Source of the DNA: Stappia albiluteola
GTDB lineage: Bacteria; Pseudomonadota; Alphaproteobacteria; Rhizobiales; Stappiaceae
Direction of reading: 5' to 3'
Assembly: GCF_014050225.1 (NCBI RefSeq)
Contig: NZ_JACFXV010000053.1
Location: 62,001-126,000 of the forward strand
Length of the DNA: 64,000 bases
The first letter of the stretch is position 1, and each line of letters begins with the position of its first letter. Both the position numbers and the translations under genes were made by a program. Below are positions 43,513-53,304 of the stretch, piece by piece. The notes beneath the pieces are model-generated. The model was not told the DNA's origin and did not search any database. It saw only the letters and a program-made list of their open reading frames with translations.

Positions 43513-44261
43513 CGTCTTTCACCCAGGAAATGGAGCACGCCCGCCTTGTAGACCTTGTCGCCGACTGCGACCATATGGTCGCGATTGGGGATTTCGAGCA
43601 CCTCCGCGTTCTCCATCAGGTCGGCAAGCTTCTGCGGCGAACCGGCAATTTCGTCCTTGGTACCGACTGCGACGAGCGCGGGCTGGGAAATGCGCGCCAC
43701 ATCGGCTTCCGAGATCTTCTGGCGCGAGGAGCGCATGCAGGCGGCGAGCGCCAGCCTGTCGGAGCCGGTCTGTTCGGCGAAGGCGCGAAAGGCGCGTGCC
43801 GTCCTGTCGGCGATCGTGGAGGGGTCGTCGGCTTCCAGCGCGGCGGCGATCGGTTCCGGATTGCCGACCCCCGTCACCATGCCGTAGCCAAGGCCGCCGA
43901 AGATCACGCTGCGCACGCGCTCGGGATGATTGAGCGTCAGGAAGGCGGAGATCCGCGCACCCATCGAGTAGCCCATGACGTCGACCTGAGCGAGGCCCAG
44001 ATGGTCGAGGAGACGGAAGGCATCCTCCGCCATCGCGGGCGCACCGTAGTCGTCGGGATTGTGCGAGCCTTCGCTCTCGCCGTGGCCGCGATTGTCGATG
44101 GCGACAACCCGGCGGCCGTCCTTGACCAGAAGATCGACCCAGCCGGGATAGACCCAGTTCACCTGGGCGTTGGAGGCAAAGCCATGAATCAGCAGGATGG
44201 GCTCGCCCTCGCCCTCATCGAGATAGGCGATCCTCAACCCATCGGACACGAAGCTCGACAT
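43509..44261 (-). CDS. Alpha/beta-fold hydrolase
   Basis: A 250-residue hydrolase with the oxyanion segment LLIHGFASNAQVNW, nucleophile Ser in GYSMGARIS, acid in VAVGTKDEIAG and catalytic His in IPNRDHMVAVGDK. It is only distantly similar to its downstream partner and has a smaller lid. It is the first gene of the pair; its stop overlaps the start of the partner (ATGA). The two may act one after the other or as a heteromer, but nothing beyond coupling supports this. Confidence 0.85.
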   Translation of the reverse strand: MSSFVSDGLRIAYLDEGEGEPILLIHGFASNAQVNWVYPGWVDLLVKDGRRVVAIDNRGHGESEGSHNPDDYGAPAMAEDAFRLLDHLGLAQVDVMGYSMGARISAFLTLNHPERVRSVIFGGLGYGMVTGVGNPEPIAAALEADDPSTIADRTARAFRAFAEQTGSDRLALAACMRSSRQKISEADVARISQPALVAVGTKDEIAGSPQKLADLMENAEVLEIPNRDHMVAVGDKVYKAGVLHFLGERR

Positions 44262-44470
44262 GCACTTCCTAACGTTGACGTAAACGGAAAACCGAAGCGG
44301 AGCTACGATACGGCCAAGGCGCGACGGAGAAAAGCCTGCTCTTGCGCATGGCTGCCCATACCTGCGAAAGACGCTAAAAATCCGGCAACTTCCCCCTGTT
44401 CAATCCCGAGCCCACTCAGTATTGTCCGGGCCGACACAGAACCTGAAACGCAACAAGGCAGGCACACGCG

Positions 44471-44716
44471 ATGGCGGACAAGGTCGTCCCACATTTCCAA
44501 AACGATCGCGGCATCCAGACAATCGAGATCGGCGCGCGGGAATTCCAGTGCATCGGCGCGAAGCCGCCCTTCGATCATCCGCATGTCTACCTGGACATGG
44601 GCAAGGATGCGGAAATCATCTGCCCCTATTGTTCCACGCTCTACCGCTTCAATGCATCGCTGAAGGACGGCGAGGCAAATCCGGCCGATTGCGTCTGGCA
44701 GCCGGAAGCAGCCTGA
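44471..44716 (+). CDS. Zinc-finger protein, NDUFS6/NUMM-like
   Basis: An 81-residue protein of the family related to the 13-kDa zinc subunit of mitochondrial complex I. Likely zinc ligands are C27 (FQCIGA), H36 or H38 (FDHPHVYLDM), and C51 with C54 (IICPYCSTLY). In alphaproteobacteria such free-standing forms associate with NADH:ubiquinone oxidoreductase or its assembly. No nuo gene is nearby. It begins 209 bases from the divergent hydrolase gene and precedes an FAD monooxygenase by about 28 bases. Confidence 0.88.
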   Translation: MADKVVPHFQNDRGIQTIEIGAREFQCIGAKPPFDHPHVYLDMGKDAEIICPYCSTLYRFNASLKDGEANPADCVWQPEAA

Positions 44717-44744
44717 GACTCGCCGATCAGGCAGCACCGTGTCC

Positions 44745-45923
44745 ATGAGCGACGTCCCCCTTGTCATTGCAGGAGCCGGAATCGGCGGCCTTGCCGCGGC
44801 CCTGCACCTAGGCGCGGGCGGCCGCAAAATCATCATCATCGAGAAGGCGGAGCGCCTGGAAGCCGTCGGCGCCGGCTTGCAGATCTCACCGAACGCATTG
44901 AAAGTTCTGCAGAAGCTTGGCCTCGGCTCCTCGATCCGGGCAGCGGCCTTCCGGCCCGAGGCAATCAGCATCCGTTCGATGCGCAATGGGCGCGAAATTG
45001 CCCAGGTTCCACTGGGCATGACAATCAAGCGGCGGCATGGCGCCCCCTATCTCGTCCTGCACCGCGCCGACCTGCAGACGACGCTGCTGGAAGCAACCCG
45101 CCAACACGACAATATCGAGGTGCGCCTCGCCACACGTCTGGTCGATGCCGAGCAGGATGCGGACGGTGTGAGCCTGCGGCTTGAAACCAGCCATGGCAGC
45201 GATCATCTGCGCGCTGATGCCCTTATCGGTGCAGACGGCGTCTGGTCGACGGTGCGCCGGCGGATCCTTGGCTTGCGGCAGGCGGTATTTTCCGGCCGTA
45301 CCGCCTATCGTGCGGTGGTCGATATCGAGGGCGTGGCGGAAACCTGGCGGAGCACGACCGGCCTGTGGCTCGGAGCGGACGCGCATGTGGTTCACTATCC
45401 GATCAGCGCCGGCAAGAAGCTCAATATCGTCGTGCTGGTCAAGGAGCGCTGGGAGGAGGAAACCTGGTCGACGCCTGCCGGCTCCGAGACACTGCTCGCC
45501 AGGTTCCCGAACGCGCCAGCGGATCTGAAAGCCCTGCTCCAGCAGCCGCAAGGCTGGCTGAAATGGGCGTTGTGCGGCATGGACCCCGGCTCCACCTGGG
45601 TGGACGGACGGATCGGTCTGCTGGGCGATGCCGCACACGCAATGCTGCCTTTCGTCGCGCAAGGTGCAGCAATGGCGATCGAGGATGCGGCCATTCTGGG
45701 CCAGTGTTTCGACCGCAACGAGAATGCGGCACAGGCTCTCGTCGCCTACGAAGCCGCACGGCGCGAGCGCGCCGACAGGGTGCTGCGCGTCGCTCGCGAC
45801 AACGACGGCATCTATCACATGGGCTTTCCGCTCTCGCTGGCCCGCGATGCCGTTCTTTCGCGCATTTCCCCCGAAAGGCTGCTTTCCCGCTACGACTGGC
45901 TTTACGGCTGGGAAGCGGACTGA
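44745..45923 (+). CDS. FAD-dependent aromatic-ring monooxygenase (salicylate hydroxylase-like)
   Basis: A 392-residue group A flavoprotein monooxygenase. The FAD-binding GAGIGG is at residues 10-15, the DG motif reads LIGADGVWSTVRRR and the GD motif GRIGLLGDAAHAMLPFVAQGAAMAIEDA. The sequence is closest in style to salicylate/3-hydroxybenzoate 6-hydroxylases. No ring-cleavage or other aromatic genes surround it. A GTG two codons before the ATG is an alternative start. Its 3' end overlaps the convergent LicD gene by 22 bases. Substrate assignment is weak. Confidence 0.87.
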   Translation: MSDVPLVIAGAGIGGLAAALHLGAGGRKIIIIEKAERLEAVGAGLQISPNALKVLQKLGLGSSIRAAAFRPEAISIRSMRNGREIAQVPLGMTIKRRHGAPYLVLHRADLQTTLLEATRQHDNIEVRLATRLVDAEQDADGVSLRLETSHGSDHLRADALIGADGVWSTVRRRILGLRQAVFSGRTAYRAVVDIEGVAETWRSTTGLWLGADAHVVHYPISAGKKLNIVVLVKERWEEETWSTPAGSETLLARFPNAPADLKALLQQPQGWLKWALCGMDPGSTWVDGRIGLLGDAAHAMLPFVAQGAAMAIEDAAILGQCFDRNENAAQALVAYEAARRERADRVLRVARDNDGIYHMGFPLSLARDAVLSRISPERLLSRYDWLYGWEAD

Positions 45924-46927
45924 GGACCTGCCGGAACCGACGCCCGGCGCTTGAACAGCGAATGCCCCAGGAAAGCCGCCTTATAGAGACGGGTCGCAAC
46001 GAAGATCACCCTTGGGCCCAGCAAGCGGTCGATCAGCGGCGGAATGGCTGACGAGTCCCAGAAAGGCATTTCATGCAACCCGGTCTTCAGCGCGCTTTCC
46101 CCATATAGCTCCGCGATACGCTGGTGGGGGGCCGCCGGGGCGCTCAGCAACAGCCCATCGAAGGGCACGCGCACCACGGGCTCATCTTCACAATAGACGT
46201 GAGCTTCCTTGTAGATGTCGAGGATCGGATGGCAAGTGGCGTTTTGCGGCGTCATCTTCCAGTGATTGTAGATCCTGTGCAGGACATAGCCGTCGCGTTT
46301 CGCCTGCGCGGCGAGATCCTCGTAATCACGGAACATGCGGTCGATATCCGCCTTGCGGTACAGCGCGAAGTCGACGTCGTCGTCCCAGGGGACCATGCCC
46401 TGATGACGCTCGGCGCCAAGAAGCGAGCCCCAGGCCAGAACATAGGAAATGCCATTTCTGGTCAGGAATTCATCCGTGTAGCGCGCCAGGTCGATGATCT
46501 TCTCCTGCTCTTTCTGGCAAAGAAGAAACGGTGCCTCGCCGGCGAAACTGAGCGCAGGCATCACCTTCTCGACGCCGTTCACGCTGTAGCGCAGGCCCGG
46601 GCGGGCGCGACGATCGGAAAATGGTGTCACAAACCAGGCAAGCAGCAGAAACGACGCCGCCGCACCGATGATGAAGGACAGGATGATCTGGGTCGCGAGG
46701 GCCGGCAGCACAATCGTCGACAACGCGGCGACGGCAAGCGCCACCGCGTAGAAGGTGCGGTTGGCGATCCTGTATCCCGCCATTGCAAACCCGATGGCCG
46801 CCGCGTTACAGACGAGCCGCGACAGAAGATCGGCGGGCTGGAGCCAGACGAGGCCAAGAGCCGCAATCAGGCAGGCAAGACATGCGAGCCAGGGAAATAA
46901 CCGCTGGAAACGATCGTCGCTCCGCAT
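45902..46927 (-). CDS. LicD-family phosphotransferase-like membrane protein
   Basis: A 341-residue protein. The N-terminal 110 residues hold three to four membrane helices (WLACLACLIAALGLVWL and following). After residue about 150 a LicD domain is clear: YVLAWGSLLGAERHQGMVPWDDDVDFALY carries the GS and DDD nucleotidyltransferase-like motif. LicD proteins transfer phosphocholine or similar groups to surface glycans, so this may decorate lipopolysaccharide or another envelope polymer. The start at 46927 is uncertain; the frame stays open to 47038. Its last 22 bases overlap the FAD monooxygenase gene. Confidence 0.8.
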   Translation of the reverse strand: MRSDDRFQRLFPWLACLACLIAALGLVWLQPADLLSRLVCNAAAIGFAMAGYRIANRTFYAVALAVAALSTIVLPALATQIILSFIIGAAASFLLLAWFVTPFSDRRARPGLRYSVNGVEKVMPALSFAGEAPFLLCQKEQEKIIDLARYTDEFLTRNGISYVLAWGSLLGAERHQGMVPWDDDVDFALYRKADIDRMFRDYEDLAAQAKRDGYVLHRIYNHWKMTPQNATCHPILDIYKEAHVYCEDEPVVRVPFDGLLLSAPAAPHQRIAELYGESALKTGLHEMPFWDSSAIPPLIDRLLGPRVIFVATRLYKAAFLGHSLFKRRASVPAGPQSASQP

Positions 46928-47184
46928 TCGCGAACCCAAATCTTCCGTTAGGGCATCTTTATTAGCTACCTCAAAAGATCGTGGCCGAAAACAGGCCGCG
47001 AGGTTACGCCATCGGGCAATCCGCCTTTCGGCCGGCAACTGTCACGCAAGGGCAACAAGATACCGGGCGGCGATTTTTTGCCTGGATGGCCGTTCAGTCA
47101 TCGCTGCGGGCGCCGTGGCGCTTGTTAGCGTGTGCGGCATGCGCTAAAGGCATGTGCTCTCTTCGCATAAGGAATGCGCCAGTC

Positions 47185-47946
47185 ATGGATGAGAGCAGGC
47201 CCGCCGGATCGCAAGATGAGATCGTCACCGCAGCCTTTGTGGTGATCGGGGACGAGATTCTGTCCGGGCGCACGAAAGACAAGAATATCGGCTACCTCGC
47301 CGATTATCTGACCGCGATCGGCATCGACCTTTGCGAAGTCCGCATCGTACCCGACATCGCGGAAAGGATCGTCGATGCGGTCAACGACCTGCGCACCCGC
47401 TATACCTATGTCTTCACCTCGGGCGGCATCGGCCCGACCCATGACGACATTACGGCCGATTCCATTGCCCAGGCATTTGGCGTGCCGATCGACCATGATC
47501 CGCGTGCCGTGGCGATCCTGAAGAATTTCTACCCCGAAGGGCAGTTGACCGAGGCGCGCCTGAGGATGGCCCGCATTCCCGAAGGCGCCGAGCTGATCGA
47601 GAACAGCGTTTCCAAGGCACCCGGTTTCCGGATCGGCAATGTGCATGTGATGGCCGGTATCCCGGCAATCATGCAGGCCATGCTGGATGCAATCGCGCCC
47701 ACCCTGCGCACGGGCAGGAAGATGCTGTCGCACACGGTCGACGTCGATCTGCCGGAAAGCCGTATTGCCGCCGGACTGAAAGCCGCGCAGGACGCACATG
47801 GCGGCGTTCTCATCGGCTCCTATCCAAGATCGATCGACGGCCGGTTTTCGACGCAGGTCGTCGTCAGGGCACGCGACGAGACGCTGCTGAGAAGCGCCGT
47901 CGCCGCCGTCGAGGCAGCGGTGGAAGCCGCCGGCGCCAGGACTTGA
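47185..47946 (+). CDS. CinA N-terminal-type molybdopterin-binding domain protein
   Basis: A 253-residue protein related to the N-terminal domain of CinA (competence/damage-inducible, later shown to hydrolyse ADP-ribose or nicotinamide-mononucleotide-type substrates in some members). The MoCF-like signatures [23 protein letters not shown] and [23 protein letters not shown] are present. The C-terminal deamidase domain of full CinA is absent, which is common in alphaproteobacteria. An in-frame open region runs back to 46981 but similarity begins at the ATG used here. It lies 52 bases before gpt. Confidence 0.87.
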   Translation: MDESRPAGSQDEIVTAAFVVIGDEILSGRTKDKNIGYLADYLTAIGIDLCEVRIVPDIAERIVDAVNDLRTRYTYVFTSGGIGPTHDDITADSIAQAFGVPIDHDPRAVAILKNFYPEGQLTEARLRMARIPEGAELIENSVSKAPGFRIGNVHVMAGIPAIMQAMLDAIAPTLRTGRKMLSHTVDVDLPESRIAAGLKAAQDAHGGVLIGSYPRSIDGRFSTQVVVRARDETLLRSAVAAVEAAVEAAGART

Positions 47947-47998
47947 GCAACCATTCTCCAAACCTTTATCGAGACGTCCAGAACACCGGAACGAGACC

Positions 47999-48508
47999 AT
48001 GGAAAATCCGCAACAAGAAAAGGCCTTCCCCGTATCCTGGGACCAGTTTCACCGCGATTGCCGGGCGCTTGCCTGGCGGCTTTCCGGCCAGGGCAAGTGG
48101 GAAGCGATCGTCTGCATCACCCGCGGCGGGCTGGTGCCGGCGGCGATCGTGGCGCGCGAGCTCGGCATCCGCCTGATCGAGACGGTTTGCATCGCCTCCT
48201 ATCATTCCTACGACAACCAGGGCGACCTGCAGGTCATCAAGCCGATTGACCCGAAGGTGATCAACCTGGATGGCGGCAAGGGCAAGGCGGTGCTGGTGAT
48301 CGACGACCTGACCGACACCGGCAAGACGGCCCGCGTCGTCCGCGACATGCTGCCTGAAGCCCATTTCGCCACCGTCTATGCCAAGCCGATGGGCCGCCCG
48401 CTGGTCGACACTTTCGTGACCGAGGTATCCCAGGACACCTGGATCTATTTCCCCTGGGACATGGGTTGGCAATTCCAGCCGCCGATTTCGCACTCGACTG
48501 CCGGCTGA
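47999..48508 (+). CDS. gpt: Xanthine-guanine phosphoribosyltransferase
   Basis: A 169-residue purine salvage enzyme. The PRPP-binding motif is [15 protein letters not shown], the flexible loop region is [14 protein letters not shown] and the purine-binding end is [14 protein letters not shown], all matching Gpt. The length is typical. The gene is 52 bases after the CinA-type gene and may share its transcript. It is followed by an L,D-transpeptidase gene on the same strand. Confidence 0.92.
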   Translation: MENPQQEKAFPVSWDQFHRDCRALAWRLSGQGKWEAIVCITRGGLVPAAIVARELGIRLIETVCIASYHSYDNQGDLQVIKPIDPKVINLDGGKGKAVLVIDDLTDTGKTARVVRDMLPEAHFATVYAKPMGRPLVDTFVTEVSQDTWIYFPWDMGWQFQPPISHSTAG

Positions 48509-48619
48509 GCGGATCAAAACCGACGACGATCACGAAGGGTTTTTCGAACATCGGCCCTGCCTGCCGTTACCTTGCCGCATTCGCACTTATTTTTGCGCCA
48601 GCGTAACGACAGAGAGCCC

Positions 48620-49288
48620 ATGACAAAAACCTTTCGTATCGATCGGCGCGGCTTCCTTTGCGGCGGAGCGAGCTTTTTTCTTGCCGGCTGTACCAGCGGC
48701 ATGGAACGGCAGTTCAAACTACCGGTCTCGCCGCAGAACGATCCCTACTATCTCTCGCTCTACGGTCCGCTGCCCGATGAGCGCTTTCCGGTGCCTGCCG
48801 TCGACCTGAAGAAGGTGGATCCGGCCTATTATCGCCGGGTCGTCGACTATGACGGGCCGGAACGGCCGGGCACGCTGGTCGTCGACACGCCCAACCGCTA
48901 CCTCTATCTCGTTGCGGAAAACGGACAGGCACTGCGCTACGGCGTCGGCATCGGGCGCGATGGCTTTGCCTGGAGCGGGCGCGCCAGGATTGCCTACAAG
49001 CGCGCGTGGCCGACCTGGACGCCGCCGGCCGAGATGGTCGCCCGCCAGCCGGAGCTGGAAAAATTCAGGAACGGCATGCCGCCGGGCCTGCAAAATCCGC
49101 TTGGCGCGCGCGCCCTATATATCTTCGACGGCAATCGCGACACGCTCTACCGCGTTCACGGTACGATGGAAGAGTGGTCGATCGGCCGGGCCGTTTCCTC
49201 GGGCTGCGTACGGCTGCTTAACCAGGACGTGATCGACCTGGCCTCTCGCGTGCCGAACAACACGCCGATCATCGTAAGGCCCGCATGA
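48620..49288 (+). CDS. L,D-transpeptidase (YkuD family) lipoprotein
   Basis: A 222-residue periplasmic enzyme that forms 3-3 cross-links in peptidoglycan or attaches proteins to it. The N-terminus has RRGFLCGGASFFLAGC: a twin-arginine-like start followed by a lipobox (LAGC), so it is probably an exported lipoprotein. The YkuD catalytic motif is VHGTMEEWSIGRAVSSGCVRL, with the active Cys in SSGCVR. Its likely regulator class, LdtR, is represented by the MarR gene at 4.2 kb. The start was chosen after a frame beginning at 48572; GAGAG precedes the ATG. Confidence 0.92.
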   Translation: MTKTFRIDRRGFLCGGASFFLAGCTSGMERQFKLPVSPQNDPYYLSLYGPLPDERFPVPAVDLKKVDPAYYRRVVDYDGPERPGTLVVDTPNRYLYLVAENGQALRYGVGIGRDGFAWSGRARIAYKRAWPTWTPPAEMVARQPELEKFRNGMPPGLQNPLGARALYIFDGNRDTLYRVHGTMEEWSIGRAVSSGCVRLLNQDVIDLASRVPNNTPIIVRPA

Positions 49289-49304
49289 CGGGGCCATATT
49301 GCCC

Positions 49305-50009
49305 CTATTCGTCGATGACGACGGCGCGGTCGGCGACGATTTCCTCCGGCGTGATGCGGCAACCGATCGCATAGACCTCGACGCCGCGGCGGCGGGCCAC
49401 ATCGAAGGCTTCGCCATAGGCGGGGTCGATATCGCGTGCAAGGCGGAGGATATCGCAATCCGGGCGCTGGACCAGATAGACCATAGCCGCGCGAGCCCCC
49501 TCCTCCACCATGTCGCCGAGCTCGACCAGATGCTTGGCGCCACGGCTGGTCACCGAATCGGGAAATTCCGCCAGGCCCGGCTGGCGCATCAGGTGGACGT
49601 TCTTCACTTCCACATAGGTTCGGCGGCCCCCGGCATCGGTCAGCAGGATATCGATTCGCGAGTTCCTGCCGTATTTCACCTCGCGACTTAGACCGTCGAA
49701 GCCAGCCAGTTCGGCAAGGCGGGCAGCCCGCAGCGCTTCCTCGACAAGGCCGTTCGGATGGGCGGTGTTGATACCCACCAGCGCGCCATCCGCCTCCACC
49801 AGTTCCCAGGAATATTTCAGCTTGCGAGAGGGATTGTCCGACTGCGACAGCCAGACGCGCGAGCCCGGCGCATTCAGGCCGAGCATAGAGCCGGGATTGG
49901 CGCAGTGGGCGGTGATTTCCTCGCCCGTGTCGTCCAGAACGACATCGGCCAGGAAGCGCTTGTAGCGCTTGACCAGGCGGCCGGATACGAGCTTCGCGGC
50001 AAAGCGCAT
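49305..50009 (-). CDS. sfsA: SfsA family DNA/RNA nuclease-like protein
   Basis: A 234-residue protein of the sugar fermentation stimulation family. Key segments: [25 protein letters not shown] near the N-terminus, [22 protein letters not shown], and [24 protein letters not shown], where the E-V-K and D suggest the PD-(D/E)XK nuclease core. SfsA has been described both as a DNA-binding activator of maltose genes and as a nuclease. The gene ends 16 bases from the L,D-transpeptidase stop and starts after the trkH pair. Confidence 0.93.
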   Translation of the reverse strand: MRFAAKLVSGRLVKRYKRFLADVVLDDTGEEITAHCANPGSMLGLNAPGSRVWLSQSDNPSRKLKYSWELVEADGALVGINTAHPNGLVEEALRAARLAELAGFDGLSREVKYGRNSRIDILLTDAGGRRTYVEVKNVHLMRQPGLAEFPDSVTSRGAKHLVELGDMVEEGARAAMVYLVQRPDCDILRLARDIDPAYGEAFDVARRRGVEVYAIGCRITPEEIVADRAVVIDE

Positions 50010-50048
50010 GACTTCTCTCCTGCAAAGAGATCGAGCGAAACCGGATTT

Positions 50049-51494
50049 TCAGCGCGACCAGAATTCCGGATCGAAAAGTACGATGACGGTGAAAATCTCA
50101 AGCCTGCCGATCAGCATCGCAAAACACAGGATCCATTTCGCTCCGTCCGGCAGCGGCGCGAAACTGCCGGCCGGGCCGATGGTCGGCCCAAGGCCCGGAC
50201 CGACATTGCCCACGGCCGTGGCCGCCGCCGACAAGGCGGTGACGAGATCGAGATCGAACGCCGCCAGCGCCAGCGTCAGGATGCCGACCGTGCCGAGATA
50301 GCAGACGAGAAAGGCAAGAACGGAAAAGGAAAGTTCGGACGTCAGGCGGCTGCTGCCGTATTCCTCCGACATGATCCGGTTCGGCCGCACCATGCGTCGC
50401 AAATGCGCGCGCACTGTGCCGAAAAAGACAAGGAAACGGAAGATTTTGATACCGCCCGTGGTCGACCCCGTGCAGCCGCCGACGAACTTCAGCAGCAGGG
50501 CCAGCGCCACCATAGGGGCGCCCCAGGATGTGTAGTCGCCATAGGCATATCCGGTGCCGGTGACGACGGAGACGATATTGAAGGTCGACATGAGAAGAGC
50601 GTCGTCGAGCGGTACGCGATGGGTAATGCCGAGATAGAAGGCAACGCCCAGCGACACCACCACGACGAGGCCCATAAAGGCGCGCACCTGCGGATCTCTC
50701 CAGAGCATCATCGGCTTGCCGCGCAGGCCCTGGATGATCAGCACGAAAGGCAGCGCGCCGATGATCATGAACAGCACGGCGAACCAGCCCGTGGCCGGAT
50801 TGGTGAAGTATGCGAAGGAAACGTCGTGCGTGGAATATCCGCCGGTGGCGATGGTCGTGAGCGCATGATTGAGCGCATCGAACGGGCTCATGCCGGTGGC
50901 CCAGTAGGCGACGACGCAACAGGAGGACAGGAACAGGTAGGAAATGCCGATCAGGCGGATCAGTTCAACCGACCGGGCGACGATCTTCTCGCTGCGGTCC
51001 GAGCTCTCCGTCTGGAAGAGCTGCATGCCGCCGATGCGCAGGAAGGGCAGCAACACGATCGCCATGACGATGATGCCGACACCGCCCATCCACTGCATCA
51101 GCGAACGCCACAAGAGCAATCCTGGCGGCAGGCCGTCCAGACCGCTGAGGACCGTCGAGCCCGTGGTGGTGAAGCCGGAAACGGCCTCGAAGACGGCATC
51201 GGTGTAGCCGATGCCGAGCCAGAGAAACGGTAAGGCGCCGAAAACCGGCAGCGACACCCATGACAAGGTGGTCAGAATGAAAGTCTGACGGGTATTAAGC
51301 CCCTCCTCCAGCGCGCCGCCGAAGGCAACCGACATCAACAACCCGATCAGTCCCGTGGCAAGCGAGGAAAGCGCGAAGGCCTGCCAGTCGGCATTGCGGG
51401 CTGCGATATCCACGACAGCCGGGATCAGCATCGCCGTTGCGAGACCCACATAGAGAAGGCCCAGGATATTGAATACGGGACGAAGCGAGATCAC
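50049..51494 (-). CDS. TrkH-family potassium uptake protein, copy 1
   Basis: A 481-residue membrane subunit of the Trk potassium transporter, starting with GTG. It has the four-fold M1-pore-M2 layout. The filter loops are GFTTTGST (107-114), ATGGYSTHD (216-224), VTGTGYAYGD (311-320) and AVGNVGPGLG. The third loop reads T-G-T-G-Y where the sister copy has T-T-T-G-F. It aligns without gaps along its whole length with the upstream copy, so the two arose by tandem duplication. It needs a TrkA-type cytoplasmic subunit, which is not in the window. The two copies could form homo- or heterodimers. Confidence 0.9.
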   Translation of the reverse strand: MISLRPVFNILGLLYVGLATAMLIPAVVDIAARNADWQAFALSSLATGLIGLLMSVAFGGALEEGLNTRQTFILTTLSWVSLPVFGALPFLWLGIGYTDAVFEAVSGFTTTGSTVLSGLDGLPPGLLLWRSLMQWMGGVGIIVMAIVLLPFLRIGGMQLFQTESSDRSEKIVARSVELIRLIGISYLFLSSCCVVAYWATGMSPFDALNHALTTIATGGYSTHDVSFAYFTNPATGWFAVLFMIIGALPFVLIIQGLRGKPMMLWRDPQVRAFMGLVVVVSLGVAFYLGITHRVPLDDALLMSTFNIVSVVTGTGYAYGDYTSWGAPMVALALLLKFVGGCTGSTTGGIKIFRFLVFFGTVRAHLRRMVRPNRIMSEEYGSSRLTSELSFSVLAFLVCYLGTVGILTLALAAFDLDLVTALSAAATAVGNVGPGLGPTIGPAGSFAPLPDGAKWILCFAMLIGRLEIFTVIVLFDPEFWSR

Positions 51495-51637
51495 GTGGCG
51501 GTCGATATCCTGTTAGCGGTCGGGTTCGGCCGTCTTTAGCGCTCGCACATTAGGCTTGGCTCGCCAAGGGAAGCAAGTCGTGAACCCCCATCACCAGGCG
51601 TGTTATCCGCGATTTTCCGCCATCGAGGGCAGGTTTG

Positions 51638-53083
51638 TCAGCGAGACCAGAATTCGGGATCGAGAAGCACGAGCACGGTGAAGAGCTCTAGCCGCCCGAG
51701 CAGCATGGCAAGCGAAAGCACCCATTTGGCTCCATCCGGCAGGGACGAGAAATTGCCGGCCGGGCCAATGACGTCCCCAAGACCCGGGCCGACATTGCCG
51801 ATCGCGGTGGCCGCACCTGTTATCGCCGTCATGGCATCCAGGCCGAAGAAGGTGAGGATGAGGGTGATTGCGCCGACCGAGCCGAGATAGGCGACCAGAA
51901 AGGCCAGCACCGAAAAGGCAATGTCGGGCGTGAGCTGCGTGTCGGCATAGCGGGTGGAGACGACCCTGTGGGTGCGCACCATCATCCTCAGGTGATTGCG
52001 CAGCGTGCCGAAGAAAACGATGAAGCGGAACATCTTGATACCGCCGGAGGTCGACCCCGTGCAGCCACCGGCGAAGGTCAGCATCAGGACGATGCCGACA
52101 ATGGGCGGTCCCCACAGCGTGTAGTCGCCGAGCGCGAAGCCGGTCGTGGTGACGATCGAGGTGAAATTGAAGCTCGTCCGCAGCAGAGCCTCGTGAAGCC
52201 CGATTTCCTGCGTGATGCCGAGATAGATGGCGGCGACGAAGGACGTGGCCGCGAGAAGACAGAGAAGCGCCTTGATCTGCGGGTCGCGCCAGAGCAGCAG
52301 CGGTCGCCCGCGCATCGCCTGGATCATCAGGCTGAAAGGCGACGCCCCCGCGATCATGAAAACGATGCAGATCCAGCCGGTTAGCGGATTGGTGAAATAG
52401 GCAAAGGACGCGTCATGGGTCGAATAACCGCCGGTGGACAGCGTCGTCATCGCATGGTTGACGGCATCGAACGCGTTCATGCCGGTCACCCAGTAGAGCG
52501 CCGCGCAAAGCATGGTCAGCCCGAAATAGATCAGCGCGATCAGCCGCACCAGATCGGCCGAGCGCGACACCACCTTCTCGCCCTTGTCCGAGCTTTCCGT
52601 CTTGAAAAGCTGCATGCCGCCGACCTGCAGGTAGGGCAGCAGCACGAGGGCCATGACGATGATGCCCACCCCGCCCATCCATTGCAGCACCGAGCGCCAC
52701 AAGAGCAAGCCCGGCGCCAGTCCATCGAGCCCGATGAGGATCGTCGACCCGGTCGTGGTAAAGCCTGAGACCGCCTCGAAGACGGCATCCGCATAGGAAA
52801 TGCCAAGCCACAGGAACGGCAGCGCGCCGAAGGCCGGCAGGGTCAGCCAGGCAAGAGCCGTCAGCAGGAACGCCTGGCGGATGGAAAGCGACGAGCCAAG
52901 CTCGCCCGCGCAGGAAATCGCCAGCAGTAGGCCGGACATGCCCGTGAAGAGCGCCGAGATGACGAAGGCCTGCCAGTCCGGATTGCGGGCCGCCACATCC
53001 ACGACCGCCGGCAGGAGCATGCCGGCACCGAGACCAAAGATCAGAAGGCCGAGGATGTTGAGGACGGGGCGAAGCGTTATCAC
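51638..53083 (-). CDS. TrkH-family potassium uptake protein, copy 2
   Basis: A 481-residue paralogue of the gene just downstream, also starting with GTG (TCTTATCACAAG on the plus strand). Filter loops are GFTTTGST, STGGYSTHD, VTTTGFALGD (311-320) and AIGNVGPGLG. Its third loop keeps the usual T-T-G-F type motif. A frame open upstream to 53206 has no TrkH similarity. The two genes are separated by 143 bases without a strong terminator, so cotranscription is possible. They share the identical first-loop flanks and the C-terminal DPEFWSR. Confidence 0.9.
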   Translation of the reverse strand: MITLRPVLNILGLLIFGLGAGMLLPAVVDVAARNPDWQAFVISALFTGMSGLLLAISCAGELGSSLSIRQAFLLTALAWLTLPAFGALPFLWLGISYADAVFEAVSGFTTTGSTILIGLDGLAPGLLLWRSVLQWMGGVGIIVMALVLLPYLQVGGMQLFKTESSDKGEKVVSRSADLVRLIALIYFGLTMLCAALYWVTGMNAFDAVNHAMTTLSTGGYSTHDASFAYFTNPLTGWICIVFMIAGASPFSLMIQAMRGRPLLLWRDPQIKALLCLLAATSFVAAIYLGITQEIGLHEALLRTSFNFTSIVTTTGFALGDYTLWGPPIVGIVLMLTFAGGCTGSTSGGIKMFRFIVFFGTLRNHLRMMVRTHRVVSTRYADTQLTPDIAFSVLAFLVAYLGSVGAITLILTFFGLDAMTAITGAATAIGNVGPGLGDVIGPAGNFSSLPDGAKWVLSLAMLLGRLELFTVLVLLDPEFWSR

Positions 53084-53250
53084 AAGGCGGTCGTGATGTC
53101 GGCGCCGCAACGGCGCGGGATGAAGGGTCGCAACTGGCCCGATCCGACTCGCACGCGAAGGCCCGGCCCGAAACGCCATATACACCCGATCTTGCGGCGC
53201 GACCATGGCAAAGCTGGCGCGGCCGGAAGACCGCTGCCCTCAAAGCAGAA

Positions 53251-53275
53251 GAGCCCGGCGCGACGCGCCGGGCTC
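53251..53275 (-). terminator. Terminator downstream of porin copy 1
   Basis: GAGCCCGGCGCG and CGCGCCGGGCTC are 12-base complementary arms around one base, 29 bases after the porin stop. On the minus strand TTCTGCTTTG follows. It lies between the porin gene and the trkH gene. Confidence 0.75.
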
Positions 53276-53304
53276 CTCCGTTTCAGACCTGACAGAAATC
53301 AGGA

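Noticed and set aside
49758-51233. Long plus-strand open frame opposite sfsA and trkH copy 1
   Set aside because: Its translation is low-complexity, rich in Gln, Arg and Asp, with no recognisable family, as expected of an antisense frame.
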